51,792 bases of DNA from contig JAAUZX010000005.1 of NCBI GenBank assembly GCA_014804365.1, forward strand, positions 1 through 51,792, read 5' to 3'. The position numbers and the translations under genes are program-made. Below, in pieces: positions 1 to 8,883 of the stretch; position 1 is the stretch's first letter; each line of letters begins with the position of its first letter. This stretch comes from Lachnospiraceae bacterium. Its GTDB lineage: Bacteria > Bacillota > Clostridia > Lachnospirales > Lachnospiraceae. The notes below the pieces were generated by a model. That model saw only the letters and a program-made list of their open reading frames with translations. It was not told where the DNA came from and ran no database searches.

Positions 1-482
1 ATCAGCCGGCATTGGAACTGACTGTCATCGTTTATAACATCAACTTGGGGCATAATCAGGAGCTTCTGGAAACTTGCAGCCTGTTAAAAGAATATGCCCA
101 GTATGTGGAGCAGGTCAGGACTTATGCAAAAGAAATGGCCTTCCCGGAAGCGGTGGAGCAGGCGGTGGAGCATTGTATCAGAAACGGAATACTTGCGGAT
201 TTTTTATCCGAGAATCGGGCGGAGGCGATAGCAGTGAGTATCTTTGAGTACGATGAGGAGAAGCATATACGGAGCGAGCGGAAGGAATGGCGCGAGATCG
301 GTCATGCCGAGGGCCTTGAGGAAGGCCTTGCCAAAGGTCATAAAGAAGGTCTTGCTGAGGGAGAGTCCAGAGCCTTACAGTTAATACAGAAGCTTACGGA
401 GTCCGGTAAAACGGAGGAAATAACACGTGCCCTGTCTGATCCGATATATCGGGAGCAGTTGTATCATGAATATGGTCTGTAA
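1..482 (+). CDS. Rpn family nuclease (PD-(D/E)XK), 3' end only
   Basis: The reading frame is open from the first base, so the gene begins outside the window and only about the last 160 residues are present. The segment ALELTVIVYNINLG matches the same region of the complete Rpn-type protein at 28024-28890 (QLELKVTMLNINFG), and the shared downstream ILADFL and NRAEAI blocks confirm paralogy. Rpn proteins (recombination-promoting nuclease/putative transposase) carry an N-terminal PD-(D/E)XK nuclease domain, which is not visible here. The part seen is the helical C-terminal region, including a Gly/Glu-rich repeat (EGLEEGLAKGHKEGLAEG) typical of the family, and it ends in a conserved DPIYREQLYHEYGL tail. 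The TTG at 12 is an internal codon, not a start. Confidence 0.85.
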   Translation, partial: QPALELTVIVYNINLGHNQELLETCSLLKEYAQYVEQVRTYAKEMAFPEAVEQAVEHCIRNGILADFLSENRAEAIAVSIFEYDEEKHIRSERKEWREIGHAEGLEEGLAKGHKEGLAEGESRALQLIQKLTESGKTEEITRALSDPIYREQLYHEYGL

Positions 483-580
483 GTGAATAGATGCGAAGCC
501 ACGATATTCGGATGAGTATTCTCAGTATTTATACGAGCGCAGGCAGAGCAGTATCTTTGAGTAAGGGAGAAGAGCGGGAG

Positions 581-2164
581 TTGAAGACAGGAAAAGTATA
601 TCTGACCGGCGGCGGTTGCGGAGATCCGGGGCTTTTGACTCTGAAGGCGCTGGAAGTTCTGCGTGACTGCGATGTGGTAATCTATGACAGTCTGGTGTCG
701 GAAGAACTGCTGGAGCGGACGAGGCCGGATTGTGAGAAAATATATGTGGGCAAGCGGTATGGCAGTCATGCCATGAATCAGCCTGAGATCAATGCCCTGC
801 TGGTGGAGAAGGCCGGGGAGGGGAAGACTGTGGTGCGCTTAAAAGGCGGCGACCCTTACGTGTTCGGCAGAGGCGGCGAAGAGTTTCTAGCGCTACGGGA
901 AGCAGGTGTCTGCTGTGAGGAGATACCTGGCATTACTTCCGCAATAGCGGTTCCCGCGGCGGCGGGCATTCCGGTGACGCATAGAGGACTTGCAGCAAGC
1001 GTTACGGTGATGACAGGTACGGCGGCGGAGAAGGACGGACAGGATCGACTGCAAATGGATTTTGAGACGCTGGCACGTTTGGAGGGTACGCTGGTGATCC
1101 TGATGGGGATGCACCATCTGCAAGAGATTTCGGACGGCTTGATGACAGCCGGCAAGGACCCGGACACGCCCTGCGCAGTCATTATGGAAGGGACTACCGG
1201 GCGGCAGAGATGCATGAGGACCTTGCTGTCACAACTTTATGCAGAAGCGGTCGGGCAGGGCTTTACCTCCCCGGCGGTCATTGTGATCGGAGCGGTGGCG
1301 GAATTGGAATTGTTCTCAGAGAAAGATAGCGGCTCGGAGTGGCAGCAGATATTAAGGAGAACAGATGAGTGGGAGTTAGGCCTGATACTTAAAAAACCAC
1401 TGACCGGAATTACTGTAGGGGCTACCGGGACACCGCATTTTGTACAAAAGTTATCGGCAGCGTTTACAGAGAAGGGCGCCGATGTATATGATATGGGTTT
1501 TATGGAGATTCGTCCAAGTGAAAGTTCGCTGCCGGATCTGGAAGCCTGTGGCTGGCTCGTATTTACCAGTCCCAACGGAGTCAGGGTGTTTCTGGATAAA
1601 ATGAAACAGGAACGAAAGGATCTGCGTATTCTTTACGGGGAACGGATTGCGGTGATCGGTCCGGGAACGGCGGCGGTTCTTGAGGAGATTGGGATATATG
1701 CTGACTATATGCCGGAAATTTACGATGCCGCACATTTGGCAGAGGGATTGACGGAAAAGATTTTGGCTGAACAGCGGGATGGTCATAAAGATAAAACCCC
1801 GGCTGTTTTTCTGAGAGCCGCACAAGGGAGTGCTTCATTACCGCTTATTTTTACCGAAAAAGGAATTCCTTTTGTGGATTATCCGATCTATGAATTAGAA
1901 ATTCAGCAGGAAAAATGCATTGCATCAATCACTAAAGAGCCGGACTATATTGTTTTCGGATCGGCCATGGGTGTGAGGGCTTATTTTGAAGGAATGGAAC
2001 GGGCGGGATTTGTGAATACGAAAAGCAGATATGTCTGCATCGGAGAACTGTGCGGCGAGGAATTAAAAAGGCACACGGAAAGCCATTTCCTGACGGCACA
2101 GGAATCTGGCGTGGATTCGATCGTGGAATGTCTGTGTGAATATAATGCCATGGCAGAAACTTGA
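581..2164 (+). CDS. cobA-hemD: Uroporphyrinogen-III C-methyltransferase / uroporphyrinogen-III synthase fusion
   Basis: This bifunctional tetrapyrrole enzyme closes hydroxymethylbilane to uroporphyrinogen III (HemD part) and methylates it with two SAM to precorrin-2 (CobA part), feeding siroheme and cobamide synthesis. The CobA part is the N-terminal ~240 residues: the GGGCGDPGLLTLKALE SAM loop, the VVRLKGGDPYVFGRGGEE block and GITSAIAVPAAAGIPVTHR. The HemD part follows (GITVGATGTPHFVQKL to SGVDSIVECL). The frame is open from ATG 491, but family members begin at KTGKVYLTG. TTG 581, with AGGGAG upstream, therefore looks the best start; ATG 491 and ATG 512 have no good ribosome binding site. 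The same-strand partners hemB and hemL lie downstream, separated by an inserted ATPase gene. Confidence 0.9.
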   Translation: MKTGKVYLTGGGCGDPGLLTLKALEVLRDCDVVIYDSLVSEELLERTRPDCEKIYVGKRYGSHAMNQPEINALLVEKAGEGKTVVRLKGGDPYVFGRGGEEFLALREAGVCCEEIPGITSAIAVPAAAGIPVTHRGLAASVTVMTGTAAEKDGQDRLQMDFETLARLEGTLVILMGMHHLQEISDGLMTAGKDPDTPCAVIMEGTTGRQRCMRTLLSQLYAEAVGQGFTSPAVIVIGAVAELELFSEKDSGSEWQQILRRTDEWELGLILKKPLTGITVGATGTPHFVQKLSAAFTEKGADVYDMGFMEIRPSESSLPDLEACGWLVFTSPNGVRVFLDKMKQERKDLRILYGERIAVIGPGTAAVLEEIGIYADYMPEIYDAAHLAEGLTEKILAEQRDGHKDKTPAVFLRAAQGSASLPLIFTEKGIPFVDYPIYELEIQQEKCIASITKEPDYIVFGSAMGVRAYFEGMERAGFVNTKSRYVCIGELCGEELKRHTESHFLTAQESGVDSIVECLCEYNAMAET

Positions 2165-2239
2165 TATAAAGTTTGTGAAAATATAAAACATACTTCAGGT
2201 ATTAACGAAAGCATTTAATTGATTAGAGGCTGTGTTGAC

Positions 2240-2258
2240 CTTGCCAGTTTTTGGCAAG
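2240..2258. repeat. Short perfect hairpin in the gap after cobA-hemD
   Basis: CTTGCCA and TGGCAAG form a 7-bp perfect stem around a 5-base loop. The downstream sequence is AT-rich but has no clean T run, so it is at best a weak terminator for cobA-hemD. A second imperfect inverted repeat (AAGTCG at 2281, CGACTT at 2313) lies between it and the promoter of the next gene. Confidence 0.35.
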
Positions 2259-2333
2259 AAAATTCGATTTTAAGAACTGTAAGTCGAAAAATATAAAAAT
2301 GCAAATAATTTCCGACTTGAAAGACGGAAACTA

Positions 2334-2361
2334 TTGACAATTATGGGCTTACAGTTATAAT
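2334..2361 (+). promoter_or_regulatory. Sigma-70-type promoter of the DUF4143 ATPase gene
   Basis: A perfect TTGACA (2334-2339) and a perfect TATAAT (2356-2361) are separated by 16 bases. The upstream ATG at 2360 falls inside the -10 box, which excludes it as the gene start and supports ATG 2393. Confidence 0.85.
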
Positions 2362-2392
2362 GGAAGCAAGAAAGCAGGCAAGGAGGCACTGC

Positions 2393-3622
2393 ATGAATAA
2401 CCTTATAAATCGACAGTTATATCTGGAACAAATGATTCAAAATAGAGATGTAGACTTGGTTAAAATAGTAACAGGTATCCGAAGATGTGGAAAGTCATCC
2501 ATGCTTGATTTGTTTCACCGGTATTTAGTTGATGACGGTGTATCCGAGGATAATATTATCCATATGAATTTAGAATCCTTGAAATATAGAAGTCTGGTAG
2601 ATTACCTGACTTTTTATGATTATGTCAGTGAACGTATCGTAAAGGATGAAAGAACCTATCTGATATTTGACGAACTGCAAATGGTGGAACATTGGGAAAA
2701 GGCGATAGAATCTTTTCGTTTGGATTTCGATGTGGATATCTATATAACAGGTTCAAATGCTTATCTTCTTTCGACAGAGTTTTCGACGATTTTGTCAGGA
2801 AGATATATTGAAATAAAGATATTACCGCTTTCATTTAAGGAGTTTTTGGATTTTTATGAGTTTGATGCTGCTGCAACGCCAGAGGAGAGATTTCAAAAGT
2901 ATCTGCAGTTTGGCGGAATGCCAATACTGAGAGAATATCAGTTTAATGAGGCACGGAGCAATCAGGCATTAGAAGGTATATATTCTACGGTTGTACTGCG
3001 TGATATATTACAGCGTAATGATTCGGCAGATCAGAATATGCTGCAAAAGATAGTAATGTTTTTGTGTTCCAATATCGGCAGTATTACATCTCCCAATAGT
3101 ATAGGAAACGTATTGGCTGGCGAAGGAGATATTCAAAAGACGAAAGGTAAAAGCGTAGCTGGAAAAACCGTAGACAAATATATATCTATGTTACGCAGTG
3201 CTTTTGTATTTTATTCGGTAGGCAGGTATGATGTAAAAGGGAAACAATTGTTAAAAACCCTCGGGAAAAATTACATTATAGATATGGGTTTTCGCAATAT
3301 GCTTCTTGGATATCGTGATGGTGACAGGGGGCATATTCTGGAAAATATTGTATTTTTGGAGCTGCTTAGACGGGATTATCGTGTGTATATCGGCAAAGTA
3401 GGAGAGGCGGAAATCGACTTTGTGGCTGAGAAACCGGATGATAAAATGTATATACAGGTAACAGAAAGTATGCAGTCCGAAGAAACGAGGGAGAGAGAAC
3501 TTCGCCCTCTTAGAATGATACCTGATAATTATGAAAAAATAGTTTTATCAATGGATAGGAATTATATAAAATCTTATGAAGGAATCAAATCACTATACTT
3601 GATTGACTGGTTGCTTCAGTAG
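2393..3622 (+). CDS. AAA ATPase with DUF4143 C-terminal domain
   Basis: This is a stand-alone P-loop ATPase of the AAA_14/DUF4143 type. The Walker A is GIRRCGKSS (about residues 28-36) and the Walker B is YLIFDELQM. A conserved ITGSNAYLLSTEFSTILSGR segment (sensor/arginine region) follows. The C-terminal part holds the DUF4143 nuclease-like fold, with the ENIVFLELLRR and GEAEIDFVAE motifs (an E-x-D-F-V pattern like PD-(D/E)XK enzymes). The start is set by AGGAGG at 2381-2386, six bases upstream; length (409 aa) is normal for the family. The physiological role of these proteins is poorly known. It has its own consensus promoter and sits inside the tetrapyrrole gene cluster, where it looks like an insertion. 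Confidence 0.9.
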   Translation: MNNLINRQLYLEQMIQNRDVDLVKIVTGIRRCGKSSMLDLFHRYLVDDGVSEDNIIHMNLESLKYRSLVDYLTFYDYVSERIVKDERTYLIFDELQMVEHWEKAIESFRLDFDVDIYITGSNAYLLSTEFSTILSGRYIEIKILPLSFKEFLDFYEFDAAATPEERFQKYLQFGGMPILREYQFNEARSNQALEGIYSTVVLRDILQRNDSADQNMLQKIVMFLCSNIGSITSPNSIGNVLAGEGDIQKTKGKSVAGKTVDKYISMLRSAFVFYSVGRYDVKGKQLLKTLGKNYIIDMGFRNMLLGYRDGDRGHILENIVFLELLRRDYRVYIGKVGEAEIDFVAEKPDDKMYIQVTESMQSEETRERELRPLRMIPDNYEKIVLSMDRNYIKSYEGIKSLYLIDWLLQ

Positions 3623-3629
3623 AAAAACA

Positions 3630-3719
3630 AGCTTCCATGTTAAAGATGAAGATGCAGATATAAAAGATATTTCGGAGTTATTCGGTGGCGGGAAACTTAT
3701 CTGTAAAGAATATGAATAA
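3630..3719 (+). pseudogene. Possible 3' remnant of a former gene upstream of hemB
   Basis: A 29-codon frame reading SFHVKDEDADIKDISELF and then GGGKLICKEYE ends at TAA 3717-3719, twenty bases before the hemB start. That spacing is typical of operon neighbours. It has no start codon or ribosome binding site and is out of frame with the DUF4143 gene. It may be the surviving C-terminus of a gene that stood before hemB and was replaced by the ATPase gene. I do not recognise the family, and chance coding-like composition is possible. Confidence 0.3.
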
Positions 3720-3738
3720 GCAACAAAAGGAGAAGACT

Positions 3739-4695
3739 ATGTACCGATTCAGAAGATTACGCAGGGATGATAGAATCCGCTCCATAATGCAGGAGACAAG
3801 ACTGCATCCAAAAGATTTCATCTATCCAATATTCGTGATAGAGGGGGAAAACATCAAGAATCCTGTAGAATCCATGCCGGGTATTTTCCAGTATTCCATT
3901 GACCGACTGGAAGAGATTCTTGAGCAGGTAAAAGAGACGGGAATCGGCGGCATTATGCTTTTCGGGATTCCGCTTCACAAAGATCCGCAGGGCAGTCAGG
4001 CTTATGCTAAGGACGGAATTACCCAGCAGGCAGTCCGCTTTATTAAAGAAAAATACCCAGATATATATATTGTTGTGGATATCTGCCTGTGTGAATATAC
4101 TTCCCACGGGCATTGCGGCATGGTGAAGGGAGAAGAAATTCTAAACGATGAAACGCTGCCTTATCTGGTGAAGATGGCGGTAAGCCTTGCCGAAGCCGGA
4201 GCGGATATGGCGGCACCTTCTGATATGATGGACGGCCGCGTAGCAGCTATAAGGGAAGGGCTGGATCAGGCAGGATTTACGCAGATGCCGATCATGGCTT
4301 ACAGTGCGAAATTTGCGTCCGCCTATTACGGGCCTTTTCGGGATGCAGCCCATTCCGCACCGGGATTTGGCGACCGCAAGAGCTACCAGATGGATTTTGC
4401 CAACGGACAGGAAGCGCTTAGAGAGATAGCGGCGGATATAGAAGAGGGCGCTGATATTGTGATGGTGAAACCGGCGCTTGCATATCTGGACGTGTTAAAA
4501 GAAGCGGCGCTTACTTTTGACGAACCACTGGCGGTATATAATGTAAGCGGCGAGTACGCCATGGTAAAAGCAGCAGCCGCAAACGGATGGATCGATGAGA
4601 AACGTATCGTAATGGAAAATCTGACAGCCATGAAGCGGGCAGGAGCAAAGATTATCATTACTTACCATGCTTTGGATGCGGCGAGGTGGATATAG
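3739..4695 (+). CDS. hemB: Porphobilinogen synthase (delta-aminolevulinic acid dehydratase)
   Basis: HemB condenses two 5-aminolevulinate molecules to porphobilinogen in the cytoplasm. The zinc-site signature DICLCEYTSHGHCG carries the three Cys ligands. The two active-site lysines are seen in YSAKFASAYYGPF (K191) and IVMVKPALAYLD (K244, the Schiff-base lysine). The open frame extends to 3685, but family members start at MYRFRRLRRD; AGGAGA at 3728-3733 places the start at ATG 3739, giving a normal 318 aa. The hemL start lies three bases after the hemB stop, so the two are certainly cotranscribed. Confidence 0.97.
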   Translation: MYRFRRLRRDDRIRSIMQETRLHPKDFIYPIFVIEGENIKNPVESMPGIFQYSIDRLEEILEQVKETGIGGIMLFGIPLHKDPQGSQAYAKDGITQQAVRFIKEKYPDIYIVVDICLCEYTSHGHCGMVKGEEILNDETLPYLVKMAVSLAEAGADMAAPSDMMDGRVAAIREGLDQAGFTQMPIMAYSAKFASAYYGPFRDAAHSAPGFGDRKSYQMDFANGQEALREIAADIEEGADIVMVKPALAYLDVLKEAALTFDEPLAVYNVSGEYAMVKAAAANGWIDEKRIVMENLTAMKRAGAKIIITYHALDAARWI

Positions 4696-4698
4696 AAC

Positions 4699-6021
4699 AT
4701 GGACACAACGAAATCAGAACAACTTTTTATAAAAGCACAAAAATTAATTCCCGGTGGGGTGAATTCCCCGGTTCGTGCATTTAAAGCTGTAGGGCGGCAT
4801 CCCTTTTTCGTAGAACGGGCTCAGGGACCGTGGATTATAGATGAAGACGGAAACAGGTATGTGGATTATGTCTGTTCCTGGGGACCGGGGATTCTGGGAC
4901 ATGCCCATCCTAAGGTGATCGAGGCAGTACAGCGGGTCTGCGCAAAAGGGTTGACCTTCGGAGCGCCTACGGTCGGAGAAGTGGAACTGGCAGAACTGAT
5001 CTGCGCCTGTGTGCCGGATGTAGAGATGGTGCGGCTGGTCAGCTCCGGAACCGAGGCAGTGATGAGCGCGGTGCGCGTGGCAAGAGGTTTTACGGGCAGG
5101 GATAAGATTATAAAATTTGCCGGGAATTATCACGGACATTCTGACGGATTGTTGGTGAAGGCGGGTTCCGGTCTTATGACGCAGTCGGTGCCGGACAGCG
5201 CGGGTGTTCCGGCGGGATATGCGGCGGGTACCTTGACGGCGGTGTATAACGATGAGGAATCCGTGAGAAGGTTGATGGAAGAGAACAGCGGTCAGGTGGC
5301 GGCAATCGTGGTGGAGCCGGTGGCAGCAAATATGGGCGTGGTGCCGCCGAAAAAAGGTTTCTTGGAATTTTTACGCCGGATTACGAAAGAGCAGGGAGCA
5401 CTTTTGATTTTTGACGAGGTGATCACGGGTTTTAGGCTGGCGCTGGGCGGTGCGTCAGAGCACACGGGGGTTCATGCGGATTTATATACGTTTGGTAAGA
5501 TCGTGGGCGGCGGCATGCCGTTGGCGGCTTATGGCGGCAGGCGGGATATCATGTCCTGTGTTGCGCCGTTAGGTGCGGTCTATCAGGCTGGGACATTGTC
5601 GGGTAATCCTGTGGCAGTGACGGCGGGCATTACAACATTGAAGATTCTGATGGAAGATACGGGAATCTATGAGCGGCTTGACCGACAGGCGGCGAAACTG
5701 GAAGCGGCTTTCCGGCAAACTGGTTTATGCGTAAATCGTGTGGGTTCTTTGCTTTCTGCATTTTTTATCCCTGGATGGGATGGAAAAGAAGGAAAGGAAA
5801 TAGGGGAAAGGAAAGAGAGGAAAGTTGAGAATTACGAAGATGCGTGTCAATGCGATAGAGAGACTTTTGCAGATTACTTCAACAGGATGCTGGAGCGGGG
5901 GATCTATGTAGCGCCGTCACAGTTTGAAGCTATGTTTGTATCAGATGCCCATTCAGATGAACTGATTGACAGGACATGTAGTGCAATTAAGGAGAGTGTG
6001 GAAGAATGCCGGGTCGTATGA
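4699..6021 (+). CDS. hemL: Glutamate-1-semialdehyde 2,1-aminomutase
   Basis: HemL is a PLP enzyme that converts glutamate-1-semialdehyde to 5-aminolevulinate, the substrate of HemB encoded just upstream (three-base gap). Class III aminotransferase features include IPGGVNSPVRAF, LVSSGTEAVMSAVRVARG, the LLIFDEVITGFR motif and the PLP lysine in YTFGKIVGGGMPLAAYGG (K267). The ribosome binding site GAGGTGG lies inside the hemB end. At 440 aa it is slightly longer than usual: near residues 355-380 it carries a charged Lys/Glu-rich insertion (KEGKEIGERKERKVE) just before the ADYFNRMLERGIYVAPSQFE segment. No catalytic residue is lost. Confidence 0.97.
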   Translation: MDTTKSEQLFIKAQKLIPGGVNSPVRAFKAVGRHPFFVERAQGPWIIDEDGNRYVDYVCSWGPGILGHAHPKVIEAVQRVCAKGLTFGAPTVGEVELAELICACVPDVEMVRLVSSGTEAVMSAVRVARGFTGRDKIIKFAGNYHGHSDGLLVKAGSGLMTQSVPDSAGVPAGYAAGTLTAVYNDEESVRRLMEENSGQVAAIVVEPVAANMGVVPPKKGFLEFLRRITKEQGALLIFDEVITGFRLALGGASEHTGVHADLYTFGKIVGGGMPLAAYGGRRDIMSCVAPLGAVYQAGTLSGNPVAVTAGITTLKILMEDTGIYERLDRQAAKLEAAFRQTGLCVNRVGSLLSAFFIPGWDGKEGKEIGERKERKVENYEDACQCDRETFADYFNRMLERGIYVAPSQFEAMFVSDAHSDELIDRTCSAIKESVEECRVV

Positions 6022-6083
6022 TCCGGTGTTTTCAAAATAAGAATTGATTCTGATAATAGAATACCAAAATTGGGAGGCTTGTC

Positions 6084-6944
6084 ATGCATAAAGATGCAAA
6101 ATGGGCAAAACATATTATTTCGCTGCAAGACAGTGAGGGGAAGTGGGGGATTTTTCATTCTTTAGCTCAACCTACTACTAAAAATATTACAACGGAACAA
6201 GCGCTTAGACGCCTTGAACGCTTAGGATACACAATTGAGGATGAATGTATTCAGAAAGCAGTTTCATATATGAATGATTGTTTGATCGGGGAAAAAAGTA
6301 TTCCGGATTATAGGGAAAAAGTTCATGATTGGGATATTTTTACTTCCTTGATGCTTTCGACTTGGATCAGAAGGTTTACAACAGACAATCCGGTTGCGAA
6401 TAAAATTGCAAAACAGTGGGCAGATGTTATTTCCGGTGCATTTATAGGCGGAACATTTAATCATGAAGAGTATGTATCAGCTTATACTGATATTCTGGGC
6501 TTAAAACCCAGCGGAGGCAGGCTTATTGACTTTGTGAATTTTTATCCTGTTTCACTTGTACAGGATTGTTTGGACGAAAAGACAGAACAGGAGCTTGTAG
6601 ATTACATCATAAATAGAGATAACGGGATATATTACATATATAATGGCAAAATTGCTGTTTTGCCGGAGGTTTTTCAGAGTAAAAATGCCAGTTATTATCT
6701 GGCAGCCGTTGAATTGCTTTCTAAATATGTACATGCAAGGCATAAACTTAATTTTGTTATAGGCTGGCTAAACGACAATAGAAATGAAAACGGAAGATGG
6801 GATATGGGTAAAACGGCCAATGATAAAGTGTATTTCCCGCTTTCAGATGATTGGAGAAAAAAAGAAACCCGCGAGGCCGACTGTACAGAACGTATAACAA
6901 AGTTGATGGCTGAATTACTTGCGTCTAATGCTGCTCAAACATAG
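6084..6944 (+). CDS. Hypothetical protein with terpenoid-cyclase-like helical repeats
   Basis: I do not recognise a named family. The 286-aa protein has no signal peptide or membrane segment. It contains motifs like those of the alpha/alpha-toroid (squalene-hopene cyclase/prenyltransferase-beta) superfamily: ISLQDSEGKWG near the N-terminus, GYTIEDECIQKAVSYM, and WLNDNRNENGRWDMG near residue 240. These resemble QW-type repeats, but no DXDD acid motif is visible, so cyclase activity is not supported. GGGAGG at 6072-6077 fixes the start. It stands alone between hemL and a GH2 gene. A degraded antitoxin start overlaps its stop codon. Confidence 0.75.
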   Translation: MHKDAKWAKHIISLQDSEGKWGIFHSLAQPTTKNITTEQALRRLERLGYTIEDECIQKAVSYMNDCLIGEKSIPDYREKVHDWDIFTSLMLSTWIRRFTTDNPVANKIAKQWADVISGAFIGGTFNHEEYVSAYTDILGLKPSGGRLIDFVNFYPVSLVQDCLDEKTEQELVDYIINRDNGIYYIYNGKIAVLPEVFQSKNASYYLAAVELLSKYVHARHKLNFVIGWLNDNRNENGRWDMGKTANDKVYFPLSDDWRKKETREADCTERITKLMAELLASNAAQT

Positions 6945-6994
6945 CCACTACAAATATTAATGTTCGTGTTGATTCTGCATTAAAACAGGAAGCA
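6941..6994 (+). pseudogene. RelB/DinJ-type antitoxin gene, 5' remnant
   Basis: The frame reads (ATA)-ATTNINVRVDSALKQEA, which is the conserved N-terminus of RelB/DinJ ribbon-helix-helix antitoxins (family pattern MATTNI-x-VRVD-x-x-LKxxAE). The first codon is ATA where ATG is expected, and it overlaps the stop of the preceding gene. After about 18 codons the similarity ends and the frame runs into unrelated residues and TGA (about 7025). No toxin gene follows. I read this as a decayed, truncated antitoxin gene. Confidence 0.6.
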
Positions 6995-7098
6995 ATGGTG
7001 GACTCCCAAGTTTCAATCCTGCCTATATGATTTGATTAATGATAAGCAAGCACAGTAAAAAAATAAAATTTTAGCTATAGAGAGGAGAATTTACATTT

Positions 7099-8883
7099 AT
7101 GAAGTATTATATCAAAGATTATCCCAGACCGCAGTTTGTGAGGGATAATTGGGAAAACCTGAACGGTGCATGGGATTTTATATTTGATGATGAAAATGCG
7201 GGCGAACGCAGGAGATGGTACGAAGGCTTTGAGCCCGAGTACGAAATACAGGTTCCGTTTAGTTATGAAACAAAATTGAGCGGTATCCAGGATGAAAGAC
7301 GCCATGATCATGTCTGGTACGCAAGGAAGATACAGGTTGACGGCACTCGGCTTGAAAAGGAAAATTACATCATTCATTTTGAAGGAAGCGATTTTGTCAC
7401 AACGCTCTGGGTTAATGGTCAGATGGCCGGTAGCCACAGGGGTGGTTATGCAAGATTTTCGTTTGATATTACCGAGCTTGTGAAGGATGGAGAAAACCAG
7501 CTTGTCGTTAAGGTAGACGATTCCTTTGATATGCAGCAGCCCAGAGGGAAACAGCGTTGGCGTGATGAAAATTACGAATGCTGGTATGTACAGACAACAG
7601 GAATCTGGAAAACCGTGTGGACCGAATACGTTCCAAAGATCAGCTTGAAAAACGTTAAGTTGACTCCTGTTTTGGCGGATTACACGCTGGATGTAGAGTA
7701 CCGGATTGATGCCCCGGAAAGTATGTGGGATGGCAGCCTTCAGGTGGAAGCGACAGTTTCTTTTGACGGGAAATTCATTAATCAGGTCAGCACAGCGGTT
7801 ATATCGGAGCATGTCAACACAAAGATTGATATTGCGAAAAAGAACAGTGGTTTTGCCTGGACTGTAAAAACCTGGAGCCCCGAAGAACCCAATCTCTATG
7901 ATATCACCTTTCGAGTGATTCAGAATGGGGCGGTTATGGACACTGTGGGCTCGTATTTTGCTATGCGTGAAATACGTATTGAACAGAAAAATATCCTGTT
8001 AAACGGCAGACCCCTTTACCAGAGGTTAATTTTAGATCAGGGATATTGGCGAGATTCCCATTTGACGCCGCCGAGTGAGGAGGCTTTGATTGAAGATATC
8101 GATAAGATTCATGACATGGGATATAACGGACTCAGAAAGCACCAGAAAACCGAAGATGAGCGATTTTTATACTGGTGTGATGTCAAGGGCATGCTGGTCT
8201 GGAGTGAGATGGCGTCTGCCTATGATTTTTCCGATTATGCGGTAGAGGAATTTACAAGGGAATGGATGGAAATTTTGAAACAGAACTATAATCATCCCTG
8301 TATTATTACATGGACACCGTTTAATGAATCCTGGGGCATTAACCAGGTAGAGACAAAGCAGACGCAGCAACACTTTACGGAGGCAATCTACTATCTGACA
8401 AAAAGCATCGATCCCTATCGTCCGGTTATCGTGAATGATGGGTGGGAGCATACAGTCTCTGATATCATTACATTACACGATTACGAGGAAGTGGGAAATA
8501 TATTCAAAAAGCGCTATGTTGACTGTGAGAAAGAAATTTTTACGACGGAAGTATATCATTGCCTGTTCAAATCTGCCATGGCGAACGGATATCGATATGC
8601 CGGTCAGCCGGTCATTATCAGTGAATTCGGGGGCATTGCTTTTGATCAGGAGGACGGATGGGGGTATGGCAATAAAGTAAATTCGAACGAAGATTTCATC
8701 AAGCGGTTTGACGATATTACGACAGCAGTAAAAGAGCTACCCTATGTATGTGGTTACTGCTATACCCAAGTCACGGATGTACAGCAGGAAATCAATGGTT
8801 TGATGGATATTGACCGCAATTTTAAAATAGAACCTGAAATCATCAGGGAGATCAATGAGCGGCAGGTAGGGTATCGAAGGTAA
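7099..8883 (+). CDS. Glycoside hydrolase family 2 protein
   Basis: This is a cytoplasmic GH2 enzyme (beta-galactosidase/beta-glucuronidase superfamily) without a signal peptide. Domain order is a jelly-roll sugar-binding domain (about 1-170, with NLNGAWDFIFDD and RHDHVWYARK), an immunoglobulin-like domain (about 180-290) and a TIM barrel (about 300-590). The acid/base glutamate is in TPFNESWGINQ (E410) and the nucleophile in IISEFGGIAF (E509). GAGGAGA ten bases upstream fixes the start. At 594 aa it belongs to the short GH2 group. The exact sugar cannot be told from sequence; a galactosidase, glucuronidase or arabinosidase is possible. It has no obvious operon partner, and the following 230 bases are an ABC-ATPase relic. 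Confidence 0.93.
   Translation: MKYYIKDYPRPQFVRDNWENLNGAWDFIFDDENAGERRRWYEGFEPEYEIQVPFSYETKLSGIQDERRHDHVWYARKIQVDGTRLEKENYIIHFEGSDFVTTLWVNGQMAGSHRGGYARFSFDITELVKDGENQLVVKVDDSFDMQQPRGKQRWRDENYECWYVQTTGIWKTVWTEYVPKISLKNVKLTPVLADYTLDVEYRIDAPESMWDGSLQVEATVSFDGKFINQVSTAVISEHVNTKIDIAKKNSGFAWTVKTWSPEEPNLYDITFRVIQNGAVMDTVGSYFAMREIRIEQKNILLNGRPLYQRLILDQGYWRDSHLTPPSEEALIEDIDKIHDMGYNGLRKHQKTEDERFLYWCDVKGMLVWSEMASAYDFSDYAVEEFTREWMEILKQNYNHPCIITWTPFNESWGINQVETKQTQQHFTEAIYYLTKSIDPYRPVIVNDGWEHTVSDIITLHDYEEVGNIFKKRYVDCEKEIFTTEVYHCLFKSAMANGYRYAGQPVIISEFGGIAFDQEDGWGYGNKVNSNEDFIKRFDDITTAVKELPYVCGYCYTQVTDVQQEINGLMDIDRNFKIEPEIIREINERQVGYRR

Noticed and set aside
2360..2392. Earlier ATG start for the DUF4143 ATPase
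   Set aside because: It overlaps the TATAAT box and has no ribosome binding site; ATG 2393 follows a perfect AGGAGG.
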